This document shows, one piece after another, positions 7,694-14,312 of a stretch of 16,663 nt of DNA (its first letter is position 1; each line of letters begins with the position of its first letter). The notes under the pieces were generated by a model. The model was not told the DNA's origin. It did not search any database and saw only the letters and a program-made list of their open reading frames with translations. Made by a program: the position numbers and the translations under genes. The stretch lies in assembly GCA_046160675.1 (NCBI GenBank), contig JBJXHH010000214.1, positions 1 through 16,663 of the forward strand, written 5' to 3'. The stretch is from JACMJP01 sp046160675 (GTDB lineage Bacteria > Bacteroidota > Bacteroidia > Chitinophagales > BACL12).

Positions 7694-8833
7694 ATGCATA
7701 CCGCAATTGAAGGCAACATAAAATTAGTAACTGAAACAGCCCGTGATTTTGCTGAAAAACATATCCGCCCCTTCGTAATGGATTGGGATGAAAGCCAGCA
7801 TTTTCCTGTAGAAGCTTTTAAAAAAGCCGGAGAACTAGGACTGATGGGAGTACTTGTTCCGGAGAGGTACAACGGCTCAGGCCTTGGTTATCATGAATAC
7901 ATGAATGTAATCATTGAAATTGCAAAAGTATGCGGCTCAGTGGGGCTGTCATTAGCAGCACATAACTCTTTATGTACAGGGCACATTTTGTTATTCGGAA
8001 ATGAAGAACAAAAACAAAAATATCTCCCAAAACTTGCCACAGCAGAGTTTATTGGTGCCTGGGGGTTGACTGAACCCAACACCGGTTCCGACGCAGGAAA
8101 CATGAAATGTTCTGCAACAAATAGTGGAAACGACTGGATACTGAATGGTACAAAATGCTGGATAACACACGGCAACAGTAGTGATATAATGGTTGTGATC
8201 GCAAGAACCGGCGAACCAAGAACAAAAAAAAATTCAACAGCTTTTATTGTTGAAAGAGGAACTCCCGGACTGTCTGCTGGGAAAAAGGAAAATAAACTCG
8301 GTATGCGGGCAAGCGAAACCACTGAAGTGATTTTTGACAACTGCATAATACCTGATTCACAAAGAATGGGTGAAGTAGGCGACGGGTTTGTTCAGGCGAT
8401 GAAAGTATTGGATGGTGGGAGAATTTCCATTGCAGCATTAAGTATAGGAATTGCAAAAGGAGCTTATGAAGCTGCAGTAAAATATGCAAAAGAACGCCAG
8501 CAATTTGATCAACCGATTGCAAATTTCCAGGGCATCTCCTTCAAACTGGCTGACATGGCAACAAAGATTGAGGCAGCAGAATTATTAACAGCAAAAGCCG
8601 CTGATTTAAAGAATAAAGGAGAGAAAGTAACTGAGGCATCAGCCATGGCAAAATACTATGCAAGCGAGGTGGCAGTAAGTGTTTCCAATGATGCTGTTCA
8701 AATATTCGGAGGTTACGGTTATACTAAGGAATTCCCTGTAGAGAAGTTCTATAGAGATTCTAAGTTATGTACTATCGGTGAAGGCACTTCGGAGATTCAG
8801 AAACTGGTGATTGCAAGGGAGATTTTAAGATGA
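7694..8833 (+). CDS. Acyl-CoA dehydrogenase, short-chain type
   Basis: FAD-dependent flavoenzyme that oxidises an acyl-CoA to the trans-2-enoyl-CoA, passing electrons to electron-transfer flavoprotein. At 379 residues it has normal length. FAD/substrate signature WGLTEPNTGSDAGNM lies at about 123-137, followed by CWITHGNSSD (about 155-164). The C-terminal helical domain carries QIFGGYGYTKEFPVEKFYRD and the GEGTSEIQ motif, where Glu363 is the expected catalytic base in the short-chain/butyryl-CoA position. The chain length used and the pathway (fatty acid or branched-chain amino acid breakdown) cannot be read from sequence. It starts 38 bases after apt, so it may share that transcript. No terminator is seen after it. 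Confidence 0.95.
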   Translation: MHTAIEGNIKLVTETARDFAEKHIRPFVMDWDESQHFPVEAFKKAGELGLMGVLVPERYNGSGLGYHEYMNVIIEIAKVCGSVGLSLAAHNSLCTGHILLFGNEEQKQKYLPKLATAEFIGAWGLTEPNTGSDAGNMKCSATNSGNDWILNGTKCWITHGNSSDIMVVIARTGEPRTKKNSTAFIVERGTPGLSAGKKENKLGMRASETTEVIFDNCIIPDSQRMGEVGDGFVQAMKVLDGGRISIAALSIGIAKGAYEAAVKYAKERQQFDQPIANFQGISFKLADMATKIEAAELLTAKAADLKNKGEKVTEASAMAKYYASEVAVSVSNDAVQIFGGYGYTKEFPVEKFYRDSKLCTIGEGTSEIQKLVIAREILR

Positions 8834-8880
8834 ACTCTTGCAATTTTCCCTTAAGAATAGTAATTTGCACTCAGAATTAT

Positions 8881-8888
8881 TATTTTTG
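8881..8888 (+). promoter_or_regulatory. Bacteroidota -7 box for rpsU
   Basis: TATTTTTG matches TAnnTTTG exactly, 46 bases before the rpsU ATG, predicting a leader of about 40 bases. A TTTG at 8864-8867 is a possible -33 element but only 13 bases away, shorter than usual. Confidence 0.5.
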
Positions 8889-8934
8889 CGTCCCAAAATT
8901 TTAGGGCGGAATAATTTTAACAAAACAAGATAGC

Positions 8935-9126
8935 ATGTTAATAATTGATGCAAGAGAAGCCGAATCAATAGACAAGGCATTAAAAACGTACAAAAAGAAA
9001 TTTGAAAAATCCGGTGTGCTCAGGGAGCTAAGGAGCAGGCAATCATTCATGAAGCCTTCAGTAAAACGCAGATCAGTTATCCTGCGGGCAGCTTACAAGC
9101 AACAACTGACAAGTAACCAGGAGTAA
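8935..9126 (+). CDS. rpsU: 30S ribosomal protein bS21
   Basis: Small basic ribosomal protein of 63 residues, the usual length for Bacteroidota bS21. It sits on the 30S platform near the 3' end of 16S rRNA and affects initiation. The N-terminal motif AESIDKALKTYKKKFEKSG and the arginine/lysine-rich middle (LRELRSRQSFMKPSVKRR) are diagnostic. Tyr54 (RAAY) is at the position reported to help hold the anti-Shine-Dalgarno tail of 16S rRNA in Flavobacterium. No SD-like sequence lies within 15 bases of the ATG; AGGGCGGA at 8903-8910 is about 25 bases away. Likely first gene of an rpsU-recombinase-hibernation factor transcript. Confidence 0.96.
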   Translation: MLIIDAREAESIDKALKTYKKKFEKSGVLRELRSRQSFMKPSVKRRSVILRAAYKQQLTSNQE

Positions 9127-9175
9127 TTTTTTGTGCCGGTTACTGTGTCACTATCATTTATACACAGTATCCAAT

Positions 9176-10081
9176 ATGCACCTGAACGGATTTTTTTCTT
9201 ACCTGCAATATGAAAAGCGTTACAGCATGCACACTGTAAACGCCTATCGCACTGACATTGCGCAGTTTTCCAAATTTTTAGAAAACCAATATCGTATCAC
9301 TGATCCTGAAATGCTGGAGGTAACTCACAGGCATGTTCGCTCATGGGTAGTGGAGTTGATGGATGAAAAAATTTCGGCAAAATCAGTAAATCGTAAGATT
9401 TCTTCTCTTAAAACGTACTATAAATTTTTGCTGAAACACGGGGCGATAAAAAAGAACCCTATGTTAAAAGTGGTGAGCCCGAAAACCGCTAAAACATTAC
9501 CCCTTTTCATTGATAAAAAGGGAATGGAAGCAGTCTTTCAGTACATTGAAACTAATTACCCTGTTTCTACACCCCAGGAAAGCTTCATTCAAAGTAGGGA
9601 TAAATTCATTCTGGAGCTCCTTTATGGAACGGGGATAAGAAGAAGTGAATTGTTGGGGCTGAAAGAAAGAGATTTTGACACTTCAAAAAAAACAGTTAAA
9701 GTACTTGGAAAAGGAAATAAAGAAAGACTACTTCCGTTAGGTGGAAGGATAGTAAAGATAATGAACGAATATTTGGGGAAAAGAAATCTTGTATTTGGAA
9801 ATGCAGAAACACTCTTTGTTTCCAATCTTGGTAAAAAAGCATATCCAAAACTGATTTACAGCATAATACATAATCTGCTGTTAGGCAATACCTCAATTAC
9901 ACGGAAGAGCCCTCATGTGCTCCGACATACTTTTGCCACCCACCTGTCAAACAATGGAGCAGAACTCAATGCTGTAAAGGAATTGCTGGGTCATGCCTCT
10001 CTTGCATCCACCCAGGTTTATACACACAATACAATTGATAAATTGAAAAAAGCCCATCGCCTTGCTCACCCCAAGGCTTGA
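9176..10081 (+). CDS. xerC: Tyrosine recombinase, XerC/XerD type
   Basis: Site-specific recombinase that resolves chromosome dimers at dif in partnership with a second Xer protein. I start it at ATG 9176 (301 residues, typical) because MHLNGFFSYLQYEKRYS matches the family N-terminus; an in-frame TTG at 9131 adds 15 unlikely residues. N-terminal SAM-like core-binding domain at about 5-90, catalytic domain at about 105-295. All catalytic residues are present: Arg155 (TGIRRSEL), Lys179 (GKGNKER), His247 and Arg250 (PHVLRHTFATHL), His273 (LLGHAS) and nucleophile Tyr282 (TQVYTH). Intact residues and the housekeeping setting argue for a Xer recombinase over a phage integrase. XerC versus XerD cannot be decided from this sequence alone; gene symbol follows the usual rpsU-linked name. 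Confidence 0.9.
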   Translation: MHLNGFFSYLQYEKRYSMHTVNAYRTDIAQFSKFLENQYRITDPEMLEVTHRHVRSWVVELMDEKISAKSVNRKISSLKTYYKFLLKHGAIKKNPMLKVVSPKTAKTLPLFIDKKGMEAVFQYIETNYPVSTPQESFIQSRDKFILELLYGTGIRRSELLGLKERDFDTSKKTVKVLGKGNKERLLPLGGRIVKIMNEYLGKRNLVFGNAETLFVSNLGKKAYPKLIYSIIHNLLLGNTSITRKSPHVLRHTFATHLSNNGAELNAVKELLGHASLASTQVYTHNTIDKLKKAHRLAHPKA

Positions 10082-10107
10082 CCTAATTAATCACAATTAA
10101 TAATGAA

Positions 10108-10419
10108 ATGCATATGGAAATAAAAGTACAGTCAATACATTTTGATGCTGATGACAAATTGTTGAATTACATTAACACCAAGCTCAGCAAACTTTCAAAA
10201 TTTTACGACAGAATCCTTGGCGCTGATGTGTTCTTAAAATTGGAGCATGGGGGGGCTAATGTAAGAGATAAAGTCGTAGAGATTAAGCTCAAACTGCCCC
10301 GCACCGTTCTCTTTGCCAGTGATCTCAGTAGAAGTTATGAGGATTCTGTGGATGCATCAGTAGAAAACCTGCGCAAACAGCTTATAAAGCATAAAGAGAA
10401 AATAAAAGCAAAATCCTAA
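10108..10419 (+). CDS. hpf: Ribosome hibernation-promoting factor, short HPF/RaiA family
   Basis: Cytoplasmic 30S-binding protein that blocks the mRNA/tRNA channel in starved cells and promotes inactive ribosomes. The 103-residue length is that of the short form, without the C-terminal dimerisation domain of long HPF. The family pattern is clear: MEIKVQSIHFDADDKLLNYI at the start, KLSKLSKFYDRILGADVFL, and a final helix with EDSVDASVENLRKQLIKHK. Two in-frame ATGs occur at 10108 and 10114; the second would give MEIKVQ, which is the more typical family start, so two residues are uncertain. It follows the recombinase by 26 bases and is the last gene before a strong terminator. HPF and RaiA (YfiA) cannot be separated with confidence here. 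Confidence 0.9.
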   Translation: MHMEIKVQSIHFDADDKLLNYINTKLSKLSKFYDRILGADVFLKLEHGGANVRDKVVEIKLKLPRTVLFASDLSRSYEDSVDASVENLRKQLIKHKEKIKAKS

Positions 10420-10448
10420 TATTTTTTTTCTAAACCAGAAAAGCTTCG

Positions 10449-10456
10449 TATATTTG
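10449..10456 (+). promoter_or_regulatory. TAnnTTTG-type -7 box abutting a terminator
   Basis: TATATTTG is an exact consensus match. Transcription from it would start near 10462, within the 5' arm of the hairpin that follows at once, so its role is doubtful. A second, weaker candidate (TTG at 10475-10477, 17 bases, TGTCTTTG at 10495-10502) lies after the hairpin, nearer to the first tRNA. Confidence 0.3.
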
Positions 10457-10458
10457 CG

Positions 10459-10495
10459 GGCGTTTTTTCAAAAGTTGCGAAAAAACGCCTTTTTT
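10459..10495 (+). terminator. Intrinsic terminator after the hibernation factor
   Basis: Perfect 11-bp stem (10459-10469 with 10479-10489), 9-base loop, then six T residues. Ends the rpsU-xerC-hpf transcript, 40 bases after the hpf stop. Confidence 0.85.
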
Positions 10496-10521
10496 GTCTT
10501 TGACATTACCGGGAAATAGAG

Positions 10522-10594
10522 GCCAATGTAGCTCAGTTGGTAGAGCGGCTGATTTGTAATCAGCTGGTCGGCGGTTCGAGTCCGTCCATTGGCT
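10522..10594 (+). tRNA. tRNA-Thr (anticodon TGT)
   Basis: 73-base cloverleaf. The acceptor stem GCCAATG pairs with CATTGGC and the discriminator is T. The D-arm is TAGCTCAGTTGGTAGAGC. The anticodon loop TTTGTAA has TGT at 10555-10557, and the T-loop is TTCGAGT. The 3' CCA is not encoded. First gene of a four-tRNA cluster ahead of tuf. Confidence 0.97.
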
Positions 10595-10603
10595 CTAGGC
10601 GGA

Positions 10604-10686
10604 GGGGAGATACCAGAGTGGCCAAATGGGGCAGACTGTAAATCTGTTGTCTTACGACTTCGGTGGTTCGAATCCACCTCTCCCCA
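10604..10686 (+). tRNA. tRNA-Tyr (anticodon GTA)
   Basis: 83-base class II tRNA with a long variable arm. The acceptor stem GGGGAGA pairs with TCTCCCC and the discriminator is A. The anticodon loop CTGTAAA has GTA at 10638-10640. The T-arm is GGTGG/CCACC. The 3' CCA is not encoded. It lies nine bases after tRNA-Thr. Confidence 0.97.
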
Positions 10687-10804
10687 CTATCCCTCAGTTC
10701 TTTGAAACTGAGAAATTACGCCGAAAAAAGAAAAGCTTTAAGCCCAATGGGCTTACTGTCTCTTTTTGCTTCGCATAGTTTTTCAGAAAATAGATTTTTT
10801 ATTA
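10687..10804 (+). other. tRNA-Tyr/tRNA-Gly spacer with two hairpins
   Basis: This 118-base spacer is long for a tRNA cluster. It holds a 7-bp stem CTCAGTT/AACTGAG (10693-10712, 6-base loop). It also holds a 7-bp stem TAAGCCC/GGGCTTA (10739-10755, 3-base loop), followed a few bases later by a short T-run (10763-10766). Possible processing site or partial terminator. No ORF here looks real. Confidence 0.45.
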
Positions 10805-10877
10805 GCGGGAGTAGCTCAGTTGGTAGAGCGTCAGCCTTCCAAGCTGAAAGTCGCGGGTTCGAGTCTCGTCTCCCGCT
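10805..10877 (+). tRNA. tRNA-Gly (anticodon TCC)
   Basis: 73-base cloverleaf. The acceptor stem GCGGGAG pairs with CTCCCGC and the discriminator is T. The anticodon stem is TCAGC/GCTGA and the loop CTTCCAA has TCC at 10838-10840. The T-loop is TTCGAGT. The 3' CCA is not encoded. Confidence 0.97.
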
Positions 10878-10894
10878 CTGGATTAAACAAGAGC

Positions 10895-10967
10895 GCCAAT
10901 GTAGCTCAGTTGGTAGAGCACATCCATGGTAAGGATGAGGTCACCAGTTCGATCCTGGTCATTGGCT
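10895..10967 (+). tRNA. tRNA-Thr (anticodon GGT)
   Basis: 73-base cloverleaf. The first 25 bases (acceptor 5' strand and D-arm) are identical to the TGT isoacceptor at 10522. The anticodon stem is CATCC/GGATG and the loop ATGGTAA has GGT at 10928-10930. The T-arm is CCAG/CTGG. The 3' CCA is not encoded. It sits 68 bases before tuf. Confidence 0.97.
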
Positions 10968-11035
10968 CAAAAAGTAATAAAAAAAAGTAAAAACAATTTT
11001 TTAACAATAAACATAAATTTTAAACTCAATAAAAA

Positions 11036-12223
11036 ATGGCAAAAGAAACCTTCTTACGGAACAAACCACATGTTAACATTGGTACGATTGGCCATGTTGA
11101 TCATGGTAAAACAACACTTACATCAGCAATTACTTATGTATTAGCTGAAAAAGGTCTTGCAAAAATGGCAAACTATGATTCGATTGATGCTGCTCCTGAA
11201 GAAAAAGAAAGAGGTATTACAATTAACACAGCGCATGTTGAATATGAAACCGAAAACCGCCACTATGCGCATGTTGACTGCCCCGGGCATGCTGACTATG
11301 TAAAGAACATGGTAACAGGTGCTGCCCAGATGGACGGAGCAATCCTTGTAGTTGCTGCTACTGATGGCCCTATGCCTCAAACCCGTGAGCATATCTTGCT
11401 TGCCCGCCAGGTTGGGGTACCGGCAATTGTTGTTTTTATGAACAAAGTAGACCTTGTGGATGACCCTGAACTTTTAGAATTAGTTGAAATGGAAATTCGT
11501 GAATTGTTGACATTCTATAATTTCCCCGGTGGTACAATCTCAATTATTAAAGGGTCAGCAACAAAAGCACTGGAAGGTGATGCTACTGCTAAAGCAGCAA
11601 TTATAGATTTAATGGCAGCTGTTGATAAGGACATCCCAATTCCTCCAAGGTTAGTTGACCAGCCATTTCTTATGCCAATTGAGGATGTATTCTCAATCAC
11701 TGGCCGTGGAACTGTTGCTACAGGAAGAATTGAAAGGGGTATCATTAACTCAGGTGATTCAGTAGATATCATCGGGTTAACTGCTGAATCATTAAAGTCT
11801 ACTGTTACAGGAGTTGAAATGTTTCGTAAAATTCTTGACAGGGGAGAAGCGGGTGACAATGCAGGTTTACTTTTGAGAGGCATTGAAAAAGATCAGCTCC
11901 GCCGTGGAATGGTTATTTGTAAGCCGGGTTCTGTAACTCCGCATACAGAATTTAAATGCGAAACATATGTTTTGAAAAAAGAAGAAGGTGGACGTCACAC
12001 TCCATTCTTTAATAAATATCGCCCACAGTTTTATTTCCGCACAACTGACGTTACAGGTGAAATAACATTACCTGAAGGTGTAGAAATGGTAATGCCAGGC
12101 GATAATATCACAATGACAGTGAAACTCATTTACCCGATTGCGATGGAGAAAAACCTCCGCTTTGCAATCCGTGAAGGTGGTCGTACAGTAGGTGCAGGTC
12201 AGGTGACTGAGATTTTGAAATAA
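11036..12223 (+). CDS. tuf: Translation elongation factor EF-Tu
   Basis: GTPase that delivers aminoacyl-tRNA to the ribosomal A site. The 395 residues cover all three domains. G1 is GHVDHGKT (19-26), switch I ends in EEKERGITI, and G3 is DCPGH (81-85) with catalytic His85. G4 is NKVD (136-139) and G5 is GSATKALEG (from 173). Domains 2 and 3 show the usual SITGRGTVATGRIERG and RPQFYFRTTDVTG segments. It follows four tRNA genes, as in the E. coli thrU-tyrU-glyT-thrT-tufB operon. The leader is A/T-rich with no SD and contains an element also found before rplL. Confidence 0.99.
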   Translation: MAKETFLRNKPHVNIGTIGHVDHGKTTLTSAITYVLAEKGLAKMANYDSIDAAPEEKERGITINTAHVEYETENRHYAHVDCPGHADYVKNMVTGAAQMDGAILVVAATDGPMPQTREHILLARQVGVPAIVVFMNKVDLVDDPELLELVEMEIRELLTFYNFPGGTISIIKGSATKALEGDATAKAAIIDLMAAVDKDIPIPPRLVDQPFLMPIEDVFSITGRGTVATGRIERGIINSGDSVDIIGLTAESLKSTVTGVEMFRKILDRGEAGDNAGLLLRGIEKDQLRRGMVICKPGSVTPHTEFKCETYVLKKEEGGRHTPFFNKYRPQFYFRTTDVTGEITLPEGVEMVMPGDNITMTVKLIYPIAMEKNLRFAIREGGRTVGAGQVTEILK

Positions 12224-12237
12224 TGAATTATGAATGA

Positions 12238-12259
12238 GGAATCCGGTAATACGGGTTCC
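12238..12259 (+). terminator. Hairpin between tuf and tRNA-Trp, possible weak terminator
   Basis: 8-bp stem GGAATCCG/CGGGTTCC (one T-G wobble) with a 6-base loop, 14 bases after the tuf stop and 7 bases before tRNA-Trp. The following TTATTCTA is a poor U-tract, so it may be a partial terminator or a processing stem. Confidence 0.4.
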
Positions 12260-12266
12260 TTATTCT

Positions 12267-12339
12267 ACGGGTGTAGCTCAACTGGTAGAGTGGCGGTCTC
12301 CAAAACCGCAGGCTGGGAGTTCGAGCCTCTCCACCCGTG
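12267..12339 (+). tRNA. tRNA-Trp (anticodon CCA)
   Basis: 73-base cloverleaf. The acceptor stem ACGGGTG pairs with CACCCGT and the discriminator is G. The anticodon stem is GCGGT/ACCGC and the loop CTCCAAA has CCA at 12300-12302. The T-loop is TTCGAGC. The 3' CCA is not encoded. It lies 18 bases before secE, a common arrangement in bacteria. Confidence 0.97.
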
Positions 12340-12357
12340 CTTTAAAAATGTAAAAAG

Positions 12358-12549
12358 ATGAAACGGTTAAAGTTATTCTTTGAAGAAGCTTACCAGGAAC
12401 TCAGGTTCAAGGTAAGTTGGCCTACCTGGCAGGAATTACAGGCAAGCACAGCCATTGTATTGGTTACTGCAGCCATCCTGTCAATAGTTGTGTTTGTGAT
12501 GGATTTTACATCCAGTGAATTACTTGACCTGTTTTATAACCAGTTTTAA
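12358..12549 (+). CDS. secE: Preprotein translocase subunit SecE
   Basis: Essential small subunit of the SecYEG channel in the inner membrane. The 63 residues match the single-helix form found outside the enterobacteria. The amphipathic N-terminal helix carries the conserved RFKVSWPTWQE motif (about 17-27), then comes one transmembrane helix (about 31-55). It sits between tRNA-Trp and nusG, the standard secE-nusG order. Confidence 0.97.
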   Translation: MKRLKLFFEEAYQELRFKVSWPTWQELQASTAIVLVTAAILSIVVFVMDFTSSELLDLFYNQF

Positions 12550-12566
12550 AACCTGAAACCCGGTAA

Positions 12567-13115
12567 ATGAGCGACGAAAAAAAATGGTATGTGCTGAGGG
12601 TGATCAGTGGCAAAGAGCGGAAACTCAAAGAGTATATTGAGTTGCATATTTCCCGATCCGGGTGGAGCAATGTAATATCATCTGTTCTGGTGCCCACAGA
12701 GAAGATCTATAAAATTAAAAATGGAAAAAAAATTATATCCGAAAAAATCTCATTGCCCGGGTATATGTTACTGGAGGCGGCAGATGGAAAAATGACCCAT
12801 GAAATGATGCAATCTATCAGCGGCATTACAAATGTTATTGATTTTCTTGGCAAAGAGCACCCAGTTGCCTTGCGGAAAAATGAGATCAACAGGATTTTGG
12901 GTAAGATGGATGAGATGAGTGAAGAAGGAGTGAGTATGAGTGAACCATTTATAATAGGCGAAACAGTGAAGATAACAGATGGACCTTTCAATGATTTCCT
13001 GGGCAATGTAGATGAGATCTATGAGGACAAGAAAAAATTGAAAGTAATTGTAAAAATATTCGGAAGAAAAACACCAGTGGAACTGAATTTTGTTCAAGTA
13101 GAAAAAGTAAGTTAA
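12567..13115 (+). CDS. nusG: Transcription elongation/antitermination factor NusG
   Basis: RNA polymerase-binding factor that modulates pausing, Rho termination and transcription-translation coupling. 182 residues. The N-terminal NGN domain begins KKWYVLRVISGKERKLKEYIE and includes SLPGYMLLEA and ISGITNVIDFLG. The C-terminal KOW domain (about 126-182) contains GETVKITDGPFNDFLGNVDEI. The gene begins 17 bases after secE and ends 2 bases before rplK, so it is tightly coupled in the operon. Confidence 0.98.
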   Translation: MSDEKKWYVLRVISGKERKLKEYIELHISRSGWSNVISSVLVPTEKIYKIKNGKKIISEKISLPGYMLLEAADGKMTHEMMQSISGITNVIDFLGKEHPVALRKNEINRILGKMDEMSEEGVSMSEPFIIGETVKITDGPFNDFLGNVDEIYEDKKKLKVIVKIFGRKTPVELNFVQVEKVS

Positions 13116-13117
13116 TC

Positions 13118-13558
13118 ATGGCAAAAGAAATTCAAACCTTTGTAAAACTCCAAGTGAAAGGCGGGCAGGCAAATCCAGCTCCACCTATCGGACCGGCACT
13201 CGGTTCAAAAGGCATAAACATCATGGAGTTCTGCAAACAATTTAATGCAAGAACAACTGATAAAATGGGTAAAGTGTTGCCCGTGGTTATCACTGTTTAT
13301 AAAGACAAGTCATTTGACTTCATCATAAAAACCCCACCTGCGTCAATTTTATTATTAGAGGCAGCGAAAAAACAAAAAGGTTCAGCAGAATCAAACAGGA
13401 TAAAATCTGGAACCGTTACCTGGGATCAGGTGAAAAAAATTGCTGAAGAAAAAATGCCGGATCTCAATTGCTTTACAATAGAAAGCGCAATGAAGATGGT
13501 AGCAGGAACAGCAAGAAGTATGGGAATTTCAGTAACAGGACAAGCCCCCTGGAATTAA
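13118..13558 (+). CDS. rplK: 50S ribosomal protein uL11
   Basis: Ribosomal stalk-base protein that binds 23S rRNA in the GTPase-associated region. 146 residues. The N-terminal segment VKLQVKGGQANPAPPIGPAL and the C-terminal SAMKMVAGTARSMGI are diagnostic. Only two bases separate it from nusG, which leaves no room for a separate leader before it. Confidence 0.99.
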   Translation: MAKEIQTFVKLQVKGGQANPAPPIGPALGSKGINIMEFCKQFNARTTDKMGKVLPVVITVYKDKSFDFIIKTPPASILLLEAAKKQKGSAESNRIKSGTVTWDQVKKIAEEKMPDLNCFTIESAMKMVAGTARSMGISVTGQAPWN

Positions 13559-13591
13559 ACAAAACGATAATCAAAGTAAAATCATACGATT

Positions 13592-14284
13592 GTGAAACTT
13601 ACGAAGAATCAAAAGAAAATTCAAGGCCTTGTAGATGCAAACAAGCTGTATTCCATCAGCGAAGCTGCATCTCTTGTGAAGAAGGCTACTACTTGCAAAT
13701 TCAACGCCTCGGTTGATCTTCATATCCGCCTTGGTATTGATCCCCGGAAAGCCGATCAGGCGATCAGAGGAACAACAGCCCTACCACACGGAACTGGAAA
13801 AGAGAAAAAAGTACTTGTGCTCTGCACACCTGATAAAGAAGAAGAGGCAAGAAATGCAGGAGCTGATTATGCAGGGCTTGATGAATATGTAGATAAGATC
13901 ATGGGTGGTTGGGTAGATATGGATGTAGTTATTGCAACACCCTCTGTAATGCCCAAAATTGCAAAACTGGGAAGAGTTTTAGGCCCAAGAAACCTAATGC
14001 CAAACCCTAAAGTAGGTACAGTTACGAATGAGGTGGGACAAGCTGTTATAGAAGTGAAGAAAGGAAAAGTTGCTTTTAAAGTTGACAAGTACGGAATTAT
14101 TCACTCATCTATCGGTAGGATTTCTTTTAACCCCGAACAAATTGCTGAAAACAGCGAAGAACTTTTAAAAACGATAGCTAAACTCAAACCCTCATCTGCA
14201 AAAGGGCACTACTTTAAAAGTGTAACCATGGCAAGTACAATGAGCCCGGGAATAGCAATTGACACAAGATCACTGAACGTATAA
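13592..14284 (+). CDS. rplA: 50S ribosomal protein uL1
   Basis: Protein of the mobile L1 stalk, which helps deacylated tRNA leave the ribosome. 230 residues, normal length. It begins at GTG 13592; no in-frame ATG fits and KLTKNQKKIQGLVDANKLYS is the typical family start. Other typical segments are GTTALPHGTGK, LGRVLGPRNLMPNPKVGTVT (interdomain region) and the C-terminal TMSPGIAIDT. The 33-base gap after rplK shows no clear hairpin that could serve as an L1 binding site. Confidence 0.98.
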   Translation: MKLTKNQKKIQGLVDANKLYSISEAASLVKKATTCKFNASVDLHIRLGIDPRKADQAIRGTTALPHGTGKEKKVLVLCTPDKEEEARNAGADYAGLDEYVDKIMGGWVDMDVVIATPSVMPKIAKLGRVLGPRNLMPNPKVGTVTNEVGQAVIEVKKGKVAFKVDKYGIIHSSIGRISFNPEQIAENSEELLKTIAKLKPSSAKGHYFKSVTMASTMSPGIAIDTRSLNV

Positions 14285-14288
14285 ATTT

Positions 14289-14309
14289 TTTACAATCACA
14301 AATTGTAAA
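14289..14309 (+). promoter_or_regulatory. Perfect hairpin directly before rplJ
   Basis: 8-bp perfect inverted repeat TTTACAAT/ATTGTAAA with a 5-base loop, ending three bases before the rplJ ATG. It fills nearly the whole 28-base rplA-rplJ gap and would cover the ribosome entry region. Possible translational control element; function inferred. Confidence 0.5.
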
Positions 14310-14312
14310 GCA

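Noticed and set aside
9131..9175. TTG start extending the recombinase by 15 residues
   Set aside because: ATG 9176 gives the typical length and N-terminus; the extra residues (MCRLLCHYHLYTVSN) look like translated leader.
9176..10081. Tyrosine recombinase next to tRNA genes as a sign of an integrated element
   Set aside because: Full Xer catalytic set and core-gene surroundings (rpsU, hpf, tuf); no cargo genes and no repeated tRNA 3' end, so no island is supported.
10522..10919. 25-base direct repeat (10522-10546 and 10895-10919)
   Set aside because: It is the shared acceptor/D-arm sequence of two tRNA-Thr isoacceptors, not an attachment site or mobile element end.
10468..10990. ORFs on both strands across the tRNA cluster
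   Set aside because: They translate tRNA sequences (the repeated VAQLVE/SSVGRA pattern is the tRNA D-arm read as protein) and are artefacts.
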